Made by a program: the position numbers and the translations under genes
DNA from: JBDKUD01 sp050943315
GTDB taxonomy: Bacteria; Bacillota; Syntrophomonadia; Syntrophomonadales; Syntrophomonadaceae
DNA: 14,536 nt
NCBI GenBank assembly: GCA_050943315.1
Contig: JBMNOY010000055.1
Span: 1-14,536, forward strand
Direction of reading: 5' to 3'
Part shown: positions 7,012-13,529 of the stretch, piece after piece
Numbering within the stretch: position 1 is the stretch's first letter
How the letters are laid out: each line of letters starts with the position of its first letter
The notes under the pieces: model-generated
Database searches by the model: none
Seen by the model: the letters and a program-made list of their open reading frames with translations, nothing else
What the model was told of the DNA's origin: nothing

Positions 7012-7851
7012 TTGGGAATTAAAATTGTATCCGATAATTGTTGCGATCTTCCTGACCAACTGTTACACAAATACAATATCCAGTTGGCTTGCCTGCCGGT
7101 CAGGTTTGGCAACCGACAGTATGAGTACGGTGGGATAAGCAATGATGAGTTTTATAAAATGATGGCCACATCCCCGGAGCTTCCTAAAACTAGCCAGCCT
7201 TCGGTGGATAATTTTATCAATATATATTCCCAGTCATTGGAAGATGGCTCCGAGGTAATCGCCTTGCACATGTCATCAGCTCTTTCCGGAACCCTGCAAG
7301 GTGCTCAAATAGCTGCGAGTATGCTTGATAATCCCCGTCTCCATGTGGTTGATACCAGGAAGGCTTCTACTGGGCAGGGTTTAATCGTCTTAAAAGCTGC
7401 CCAAATGGCAGCAGAAGGAGCATCTTTAACAGATATAATGAATCGCATTAATGATATGCAGAAGCGCATACAGTGCGTTTTTACCGTTGCTAATCTGGAA
7501 TATCTGGTTAGAGGTGGCAGACTGTCGAAAACCAAAGGCCTGGTAGCAGATATTATCGATGTTAAACCAATTTTACATGTGGATGATGATGGCTTTATTA
7601 AAGCCTATGACAAGGCCCGGGGACACAAAGGAGCCATGAAGAAATTACTTGATATTATGGACAGGATAGGAAAAGAGTTGTCGGCCCAAACTGTAGGAAT
7701 TTGCCATGCTGCTTCACCTCACGATGCCCAATATCTTAAAGACGAAATATTTCACCGGTGGGGCAGTAAGGAGATAATTATTGGAGAGATTGGTCCGGTT
7801 ATTGGTTCCCATGTCGGGCCCGGGACCTGTGGGGTGTTTTTCGAAAAATAA
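7012..7851 (+). CDS. DegV family fatty-acid-binding protein
   Basis: DegV proteins bind a single long-chain fatty acid; FakB-type members present fatty acids to the kinase FakA for phospholipid synthesis. The 279-residue length from the TTG start is typical. Family marks are IVSDN (5-9), TSQPS (60-64), SSALSGT (88-94, fatty-acid carboxylate site), VDTRKAS (113-119), RGGRLSK (167-173) and GSHVGPG (265-271). No FakA kinase gene lies in the window. The gene stands alone, after the ligA terminator, with its own AT-rich upstream region. No clear terminator follows: only a TTTTTCGAAAAA palindrome at the very end of the gene (7837-7848) and a T-run at 7862-7867 without a matching stem. Family assignment is firm; the exact partner and ligand are unknown. 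Confidence 0.92.
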   Translation: MGIKIVSDNCCDLPDQLLHKYNIQLACLPVRFGNRQYEYGGISNDEFYKMMATSPELPKTSQPSVDNFINIYSQSLEDGSEVIALHMSSALSGTLQGAQIAASMLDNPRLHVVDTRKASTGQGLIVLKAAQMAAEGASLTDIMNRINDMQKRIQCVFTVANLEYLVRGGRLSKTKGLVADIIDVKPILHVDDDGFIKAYDKARGHKGAMKKLLDIMDRIGKELSAQTVGICHAASPHDAQYLKDEIFHRWGSKEIIIGEIGPVIGSHVGPGTCGVFFEK

Positions 7852-7965
7852 AATGGGCGGCTTTTTTAGTCTCGTTAGAATAAAACCTTTCTTTAAAAGC
7901 TTCCGTAATCACATTTTCCTTTCATAAAACTCTCTTAATGGCTTAAGCCTCATATAGTAAAAGTA

Positions 7966-7994
7966 TGTGCAATTAAATAGCGGCAGGTTATAAT
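7966..7994 (+). promoter_or_regulatory. Candidate sigma-A promoter for the DUF554 gene
   Basis: A perfect TATAAT (7989-7994) sits 17 bases after a poor -35-like TGTGCA (7966-7971), with transcription expected near 8001. A 10-base palindrome GGCTTAAGCC (7940-7949) lies just upstream and could be an operator, though this is speculative. Confidence 0.5.
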
Positions 7995-8026
7995 CGTATT
8001 TGTAAATAAGGATCGGAGATGTAAAT

Positions 8027-8716
8027 GTGACGGGGACAATTTTAAATGCTTTGGCTATTGTGGCAGCAGGATTTTTCGGGTTATGCCTGCGTAAGGGCAT
8101 TTCGGAAAATATGAACCGGACCATGCAGGATGGACTGGGATTACTAATTATCGTAATAGGTATTCAGTACGGGTTCAAAGCCGATAGTATGACAGTGGTG
8201 GTGTTAAGTCTCACTATCGGAGCCATCATAGGAGAATGGCGGCAATGGGAAACCAGATTGGAACGGTTAGGCATAAAAATAGAAAAAAAGTTTGGCAATG
8301 GAGACAGCCATTTTGTTAAAGGTTTTGTGTCTGCTACGCTTTTATTCTGTATTGGAGCTATGGCCGTAGTGGGAGCGCTCGAAAACGGTTTAACCGGCAA
8401 TTATCAGATACTGGTGGTAAAGTCAATACTGGATGCCATTTTTTCCGCTCTTTTTGCTGCCAGTATGGGAGTAGGGGTTCTCTTTTCAGCTATACCGGTA
8501 TTTATCTATCAGGGAACCATAAGCCTGGGAGCCGGGGTTTTAAAACCCTTACTAACTGACCCCATGTTAAATAATATTACCGCACTGGGGGGAATTTTAA
8601 TTGCCGGTTTAGGATTAAATATCATGGGGATCACACGTATAAGAATAGCCAATCTTCTGCCGGGGATACTTCTGGTACCGATACTGATGGCACTTTGCGA
8701 ACTTTTCCCCGGATAA
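8027..8716 (+). CDS. DUF554 family multi-pass membrane protein (YdfK/YqgA-like)
   Basis: This 229-residue protein is almost wholly hydrophobic, with about six or seven predicted membrane segments and short polar links; the longest polar part is residues about 70-100 (EWRQWETRLERLG and following). The pattern matches DUF554: an N-terminal GTILNALAIVAAGFFG segment, the NMNRTMQDGLGLL stretch, the GAMAVVGALENGLTGN turn (about 107-122) and a C-terminal N-L-L-P-G motif. The function of the family is not established; a transport role is a common guess. The start is GTG with CGGAG (8014-8018) upstream; the ATG one base earlier in frame +2 leads straight into TGA. A metal-binding HMA protein gene follows after 29 bases, so the two are probably co-transcribed. 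Confidence 0.85.
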   Translation: MTGTILNALAIVAAGFFGLCLRKGISENMNRTMQDGLGLLIIVIGIQYGFKADSMTVVVLSLTIGAIIGEWRQWETRLERLGIKIEKKFGNGDSHFVKGFVSATLLFCIGAMAVVGALENGLTGNYQILVVKSILDAIFSALFAASMGVGVLFSAIPVFIYQGTISLGAGVLKPLLTDPMLNNITALGGILIAGLGLNIMGITRIRIANLLPGILLVPILMALCELFPG

Positions 8717-8745
8717 CCGGTACTATATATTAGGGAGGTTTCAAA

Positions 8746-8952
8746 TTGAATAAGCAAGTAATAAGCATTATCGGCATGAGCTGCCGGCACTGCCAGGCGG
8801 CAGTGGAGAATACTGTAAAGGCAATTGACGGGGTGTCCAGTGTGAAAGTAGATTTAACACAGGGCAATGCTGTATTAGTATATAATGAAAAGTTAGTTAG
8901 CCTGGAAACAATAAAAGATGCTATAGAAGAAATCGGTTATAGATGTGAATAA
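8746..8952 (+). CDS. Heavy-metal-associated (HMA) domain protein, CopZ-like
   Basis: This 68-residue protein is a single ferredoxin-like HMA domain. It has the metal-binding motif GMSCRHC (10-16, Cys13 and Cys16) and the usual VSSVKVDL strand and IEEIGY end (62-67). Such proteins carry Cu(I), or sometimes other soft metals, to a P-type ATPase or a repressor. The start is TTG, with AGGGAGG about 7 bases upstream. No copper ATPase or CsoR gene lies nearby, and the only partner in the likely operon is the DUF554 membrane protein, so the copper role is inference from the family. A free-standing mercury carrier such as MerP is less likely: there is no signal peptide. Confidence 0.88.
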   Translation: MNKQVISIIGMSCRHCQAAVENTVKAIDGVSSVKVDLTQGNAVLVYNEKLVSLETIKDAIEEIGYRCE

Positions 8953-9002
8953 AGGGCTAGAGTGTTGTAAACCCCAAAACATTAGTGAAAAGTATTTCTT
9001 TT

Positions 9003-9011
9003 TGGTATAAT
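9003..9011 (+). promoter_or_regulatory. Extended -10 promoter of the gatCAB operon
   Basis: TGGTATAAT is a TG-N-TATAAT extended -10 element, which can work with a weak -35. Only poor -35 matches are seen about 17-18 bases upstream. Transcription would start near 9018, giving a leader of about 33 bases that includes the AGGAGG ribosome binding site. Confidence 0.65.
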
Positions 9012-9050
9012 ATTGAACATAAATGTTTTCAGGCCTAAGGAGGTTAAGGT

Positions 9051-9335
9051 ATGGCTCTTACTATTAAAGAAGTAGAACATGTTGCTTTACTGGCCCGACT
9101 TTCTTTAGATGACAGTGAGAAAGAAGTTTTTGCCCGGCAATTAAGTTCTATTTTGGAATATGCCGAGAAACTCAATGAACTTAATACCGATGGAATTGAA
9201 CCACTGGCACATATTCTGCCGGTTTACAATGTTTTTCGGGAGGATGTTCCGGCGCAAGAATATTCCCGGGAAGAAATCTTATCTAATGCACCGCTTTTAG
9301 AAGACAATCAGTATAAAGTTCCTAAAATAGTATAA
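9051..9335 (+). CDS. gatC: Asp-tRNA(Asn)/Glu-tRNA(Gln) amidotransferase subunit C
   Basis: GatC is the small subunit that wraps between GatA and GatB and steadies the amidotransferase. The 94-residue length is typical. Recognisable stretches are the N-terminal helix VEHVALLARLSL (8-19), FARQLSSILEYAEKLNELNTDGIEPLAH in the middle (given here by its ends, about 27-54), the R-DV turn (62-65) and the C-terminal YKVPKIV. The ATG start has a strong TAAGGAGG upstream. gatA begins 14 bases after the stop. The operon has its own extended -10 promoter. Confidence 0.94.
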   Translation: MALTIKEVEHVALLARLSLDDSEKEVFARQLSSILEYAEKLNELNTDGIEPLAHILPVYNVFREDVPAQEYSREEILSNAPLLEDNQYKVPKIV

Positions 9336-9349
9336 GGGGGCCAGTGTGA

Positions 9350-10801
9350 ATGTTACATAAACTTACCTTACATGAGTTGAAAGATTTGCTGGCCCGGAAA
9401 GAAGTATCTGCAGAAGAAATTGTTGCTTCAATTCTGACCAGGATCAAGGATGTTGACCCGGAAGTTAAAGCATTTCTAACTCTTACTGAAGAAGCCGCTC
9501 TAACCACAGCCAGAGAACAGGATAAAAAAAGCGATTACCAGGATATGGCGGGAATACCGTTCGGGCTTAAAGATATATTTTGCACCCGGGGTATTAGAAC
9601 CACCTGTTCTTCCCGGATACTGGAGAACTTTGTTCCCACTTATGATGCTACCGTAGTGCAAAGGCTTTTAGCCAAACAGGGTATCCTGGTGGGAAAATTA
9701 AATATGGACGAGTTTGCTATGGGGTCATCAACAGAACACTCGGCATTTTTTGCCACGCGCAATCCCTGGGATATTTCCCGGGTTCCGGGCGGTTCTTCCG
9801 GGGGTTCAGCCGCTGCCGTAGCCGCGGATGAGGTGCCTTTTTCCCTGGGAACTGATACCGGGGGGTCGATTCGGCAACCCGCCTCCTTCTGCGGAGTAGT
9901 AGGGTTAAAACCAACTTATGGAAGAGTCTCCCGGTGGGGGGTAATCGCTTTTGCCTCCTCATTGGACCAGGTAGGCACGTTCACCAAGGATGTTGAAGAT
10001 TGTGCTCTGGTTATGAATATCATTGCCGGACATGACAAACTTGATTCCACCAGTGTAAACGTAGAAGTACCTGATTACACTTCATTTCTTAACCAGAATA
10101 TTAAAGGGCTTAAGATAGGCTATCCTAAAGAATATTTCGCACCCGGCATAGATGAACAAATCCAGGCAGCAGTGAAAAAGGCCTTGCAGTTATATGAACA
10201 GATGGGGGCAATAGTAGAGGAAGTATCATTACCGCACAGCGAATATGCCTTACCGGCATACTACCTGGTAGCTCCGGCTGAAGCCAGTGCCAATCTGGCC
10301 CGTTATGACGGGGTAAGATACGGCTACCGGGATACTTCGGCCGAAAACGTAATAGATATGTTTTCTAGGTCCCGGGCTACCGGCTTTGGAGATGAGGTAA
10401 AAAGAAGGATAATGGTGGGTACTTATGCATTAAGTTCCGGATACTATGATGCCTATTACTTAAAGGCTTTAAAAGTCAGACGCTTAATATATAATGATTT
10501 TGCCAAAGTCTTTGCCGATTTTGATATTATCGTATCACCTACCACACCGACTACAGCATTTAAGCTGGGTGAGCAGACGGGTAACCCATTAACACTATAT
10601 ATGAACGATATTTTAACTGTACCGGTAAATATGGCTGGTTTGCCCGGCTTATCTATTCCCTGCGGGTTTGCCGACGGGTTACCGATAGGCATGCAGCTGA
10701 TCGGCAAGGCATTTGATGAAGGAACGCTTCTCAAAGCTGCTTATGCCTTCGAACAAAACACTGATTTTCATACTAAAAAACCGGAACTGGGGGTGAAATA
10801 G
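9350..10801 (+). CDS. gatA: Asp-tRNA(Asn)/Glu-tRNA(Gln) amidotransferase subunit A (glutaminase)
   Basis: GatA is the amidase-signature subunit that releases ammonia from glutamine and passes it to GatB. The 483-residue length is normal. The Ser-cisSer-Lys triad is intact: Lys74 in PFGLKD, Ser149 in PGGSSGGS (146-153) and nucleophile Ser173 in DTGGS (169-173). These sit five positions before their counterparts in the well-studied Staphylococcus aureus enzyme, with the same spacing. GLKPTYGRVSRWG (185-197) and the ADGLPIGMQLIG end confirm GatA rather than a general amidase. The ATG has AAGGGGG upstream. Its TAG stop directly abuts the gatB start. Confidence 0.96.
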   Translation: MLHKLTLHELKDLLARKEVSAEEIVASILTRIKDVDPEVKAFLTLTEEAALTTAREQDKKSDYQDMAGIPFGLKDIFCTRGIRTTCSSRILENFVPTYDATVVQRLLAKQGILVGKLNMDEFAMGSSTEHSAFFATRNPWDISRVPGGSSGGSAAAVAADEVPFSLGTDTGGSIRQPASFCGVVGLKPTYGRVSRWGVIAFASSLDQVGTFTKDVEDCALVMNIIAGHDKLDSTSVNVEVPDYTSFLNQNIKGLKIGYPKEYFAPGIDEQIQAAVKKALQLYEQMGAIVEEVSLPHSEYALPAYYLVAPAEASANLARYDGVRYGYRDTSAENVIDMFSRSRATGFGDEVKRRIMVGTYALSSGYYDAYYLKALKVRRLIYNDFAKVFADFDIIVSPTTPTTAFKLGEQTGNPLTLYMNDILTVPVNMAGLPGLSIPCGFADGLPIGMQLIGKAFDEGTLLKAAYAFEQNTDFHTKKPELGVK

Positions 10802-12253
10802 TTGGATAATGACTATGAAGTAGTTATTGGCCTGGAGGTACATGCCGAACTTAAAACAGCCACTAAAATTTTTTGCTCCTGTTCAACCGCATTTGGTGCT
10901 GAACCGAATACTCAGGTGTGTCCGGTTTGTTCTGGTTTTCCGGGTATGTTGCCCGTTCTTAACAAAAAGGTCGTGGAATTGGCCATAATGACCGGCTTAG
11001 CTTTGGATTGCGAAATAGCTGAGGTCTGCAAATTTGACCGGAAAAATTACTTTTATCCTGACTTACCCAAGGCTTACCAGATATCACAATACGATATGCC
11101 CATATGTAAAAACGGACATCTAGAAATTGATATAGACGGAAAGAAGAAAAAAATAGGAATTACCAGAGCTCATATGGAGGAGGATGCCGGTAAATTGGTC
11201 CATCAGGGAGATATTACCACGACCCCGTTTTCGCTTGTGGACCTAAACCGCTCCGGGGTACCATTACTGGAAATAGTATCTGAACCGGATATGCGCAGTG
11301 CCGCTGAAGCCCGGGCTTATATGGAGAAATTGCGCTCGATTCTGTTGTTTGCCGGGGTTTCCGACTGCAAAATGCAGGAGGGCTCCTTAAGATGTGATGC
11401 CAATGTCTCGGTAAGGCCCATAGGCCAGAAAGAGTTCGGCACCAGGACCGAAATTAAAAACTTAAATTCTTTCCGGGCCCTGGAAAGGGCTATCGAGTAT
11501 GAGGCTGCCCGGCAGATAGAAGCGCTGGAAGATGGTGAAGAGATTATACAAGAAACCAGGACCTGGGATGATGACAAGCAAGTGACCAGATCAATGCGCT
11601 CCAAAGAGGAAGCTCATGATTATCGTTACTTCCCGGAACCGGATTTGGCGCCCCTGAAAATTAGTCCGGAATGGATTGAGGAAATCAGAAAGACTCTGCC
11701 GGAGATGCCTGATGAAGCTCAGGCCCGGCTTACGCAGAAATATGGCTTGCCGGCCTATGATGCTGCTATATTGACTCTTACTCCTGACTACCTGAAATTC
11801 TTTGATGATTGTGTAAATGAATATAGCGATGCAAAAGTAATATCGAACTGGATGATGGGGGAACTTAACCGGCTGCTTAAGCAAAATAATATAGAAATAA
11901 GTCAATGCCGGGTTAAACCTGGTGACCTGGTTAAACTGCTGAGATTAATCGATGATGGAACTATTAGCGGCAAGATAGCCAAGACAGTTTTTGAGGAGAT
12001 GTTCACCAGCGGACAAAAGCCGGAGGTTATTATAAAGGAAAAAGGACTGGTGCAATTATCTGATGAAGGAACGTTAATTCCTTTGCTGGATAAAATAATA
12101 GCGGATAATCCCAAGGTCGTTGAAGACTACAAAAATGGGAAAGAAAAGGCATTTGGCTTTTTTGTCGGTCAGGTTATGAAGGCCACAAAGGGTCAGGCTA
12201 ATCCGGCGGTGGTGAACAAATTACTTAAAGAAAGATTAGGGAGGGAGTTATAG
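10802..12253 (+). CDS. gatB: Asp-tRNA(Asn)/Glu-tRNA(Gln) amidotransferase subunit B
   Basis: GatB binds the mischarged tRNA, activates the Glu or Asp side chain with ATP and adds ammonia. The 483-residue length is typical. Visible parts are the active site GLEVHAEL (10-17), a Cys4 zinc site (Cys25, 27, 40, 43), FDRKNYFYPDLPKAYQ (about 78-93), HMEEDAGK (124-131), and a C-terminal YqeY-like tRNA-binding tail (about 330-480). The start is TTG, zero bases after the gatA stop, with GGGGGTG (10789-10795) inside gatA as ribosome binding site, so translation is coupled. Which of Gln-tRNA or Asn-tRNA it makes depends on the aminoacyl-tRNA synthetases of the cell, not visible here. Confidence 0.96.
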   Translation: MDNDYEVVIGLEVHAELKTATKIFCSCSTAFGAEPNTQVCPVCSGFPGMLPVLNKKVVELAIMTGLALDCEIAEVCKFDRKNYFYPDLPKAYQISQYDMPICKNGHLEIDIDGKKKKIGITRAHMEEDAGKLVHQGDITTTPFSLVDLNRSGVPLLEIVSEPDMRSAAEARAYMEKLRSILLFAGVSDCKMQEGSLRCDANVSVRPIGQKEFGTRTEIKNLNSFRALERAIEYEAARQIEALEDGEEIIQETRTWDDDKQVTRSMRSKEEAHDYRYFPEPDLAPLKISPEWIEEIRKTLPEMPDEAQARLTQKYGLPAYDAAILTLTPDYLKFFDDCVNEYSDAKVISNWMMGELNRLLKQNNIEISQCRVKPGDLVKLLRLIDDGTISGKIAKTVFEEMFTSGQKPEVIIKEKGLVQLSDEGTLIPLLDKIIADNPKVVEDYKNGKEKAFGFFVGQVMKATKGQANPAVVNKLLKERLGREL

Positions 12254-12257
12254 AATT

Positions 12258-13433
12258 ATGATGTGGGAGAGTTTTAATAAAAGAGACTGGTTCCTGGAAC
12301 CGGATGCCCAGATTAAAGTTGTTGACACTACTTTAAGGGATGGGGAACAAACTGCAGGAGTAGTATTTGCTAATGAGGAAAAAATAAAGATTGCCCAGTA
12401 CCTGGATAAAATCGGAGTAGATCAGATAGAGGCCGGTATCCCGGTAATGGGTGGCTTTGAAAAAGAGTGCATCAAGCAGATAGTTGGACTGGGCTTAAAA
12501 GCCAGTATAATGGCCTGGAACCGGGCGGTTATTTCTGATATAAAACAGTCATTGGAATGTGGAGTTGATGCAGTCGCCATATCCCTTTCCACTTCTGACA
12601 TTCATATTGAGCATAAGCTGCAGACTACTAGAGAAAACGTTTTAAAGATGATGTCCGATGCAGTTAAATTTGCCAAGGATAACAATCTTTATGTATCAGT
12701 AAATGCTGAAGACGCTTCACGCTCCGATATAGAATATCTAACTGAATTTGCACTAATAGCCAAACATGCCGGGGCCAACCGGCTGCGTTTTTGTGATACC
12801 GTGGGAACCCTTAATCCGCTAACAACCTACCGTTATATCAGAACCCTTATTGATGCTGTAGGTTTAGATATTGAAATGCATACCCACAATGACTTTGGTA
12901 TGGCCACGGCCAATGCCCTGGCAGGGATTTATGCCGGAGCCAGTTATGTGGGAGTAACGGTAAACGGGCTGGGGGAAAGAGCTGGTAATGCCTGTTTACA
13001 GGAAGTAATCATGGGTGTCAAACATCTTATGGGGGCTAATGTCGGTTATGATACGACCCTGTTCAGGGAAGTGGCGGAATACGTAGCCAAGGCGTCTAAT
13101 CGTCCTTTACCGGTAAGCAAGCCCATTGTAGGTTCTAACATCTTTGCCCATGAATCAGGTATTCACGGTGACGGCGTACTCAAGAACCCTCTTACCTACG
13201 AAGCTTTCCTGCCCGAAGAGGTTGGCCTGGAAAGGCAAATTGTTATAGGCAAGCATTCCGGCTCCGCAGCGATTAGGTCCAAATTCTTAAAAGAATACGG
13301 GATTGAATTGGACAAAGCAGCGGCTGACAAACTTTTAGTCAAGGTCCGGGATTTATCAATCGAAAAGAAGCGTTCTTTATTTGATAAGGAATTGGTGTAC
13401 CTGTTTGAACAGTATATAAAAGAAAATAAATAG
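12258..13433 (+). CDS. NifV-like homocitrate synthase or Re-citrate synthase (DRE-TIM family)
   Basis: This 391-residue enzyme condenses acetyl-CoA with a 2-oxoacid. Family marks are DTTLRDGEQTAG (23-34, with catalytic Arg27 and metal ligand Asp28), metal-binding HTHND (208-212), NGLGERAGN (236-244), HESGIH (298-303) and GKHSG (331-335). The -GEQTAGV- signature and overall pattern match NifV-type homocitrate synthases best. It lacks the about 120-residue LeuA regulatory domain, which argues against 2-isopropylmalate synthase. Anaerobic Re-citrate synthases belong to this same group and cannot be told apart by eye. The start is ATG 4 bases after the gatB stop (a second ATG follows at once), with GGGAGGGAG at the end of gatB, so it is part of the gat operon. 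A LeuC/HacA-type dehydratase follows, as expected for either citrate or homocitrate. Confidence 0.85.
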   Translation: MMWESFNKRDWFLEPDAQIKVVDTTLRDGEQTAGVVFANEEKIKIAQYLDKIGVDQIEAGIPVMGGFEKECIKQIVGLGLKASIMAWNRAVISDIKQSLECGVDAVAISLSTSDIHIEHKLQTTRENVLKMMSDAVKFAKDNNLYVSVNAEDASRSDIEYLTEFALIAKHAGANRLRFCDTVGTLNPLTTYRYIRTLIDAVGLDIEMHTHNDFGMATANALAGIYAGASYVGVTVNGLGERAGNACLQEVIMGVKHLMGANVGYDTTLFREVAEYVAKASNRPLPVSKPIVGSNIFAHESGIHGDGVLKNPLTYEAFLPEEVGLERQIVIGKHSGSAAIRSKFLKEYGIELDKAAADKLLVKVRDLSIEKKRSLFDKELVYLFEQYIKENK

Positions 13434-13463
13434 AAAGTTTTTAAAATCAATAATTCTCAATAA

Positions 13464-13478
13464 AGGCATTATATGCCT
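13464..13478 (+). promoter_or_regulatory. Short perfect hairpin between the synthase and dehydratase genes
   Basis: AGGCAT (13464-13469) and ATGCCT (13473-13478) form a perfect 6-bp stem with a TAT loop. No T-run follows, so it is not a terminator. It may be a processing site, an operator, or a structure that changes expression of the downstream gene; the role is unknown. Confidence 0.4.
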
Positions 13479-13529
13479 ACGAGCAGGTCTATGTTTAATC
13501 TATAACAGTGAAGGGAGAATTGATAGATC

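Noticed and set aside
7852..7880. Possible terminator after degV (GGGCGGC followed by TTTTTT)
   Set aside because: There is a T-run, but I found no matching upstream arm for a stable stem close to it.
8953..8990. Possible terminator between the HMA gene and gatC (GGG...CCCC)
   Set aside because: Only three to four pairs and no T-run directly after.
9012..9050. A T-box or other riboswitch leader for gatCAB
   Set aside because: The leader is only about 33 bases long and contains no T-box sequence or large structure.
12258..13433. 2-isopropylmalate synthase (LeuA)
   Set aside because: The C-terminal LeuA regulatory domain is absent and the sequence pattern (GEQTAG, HTHND) is NifV-like.
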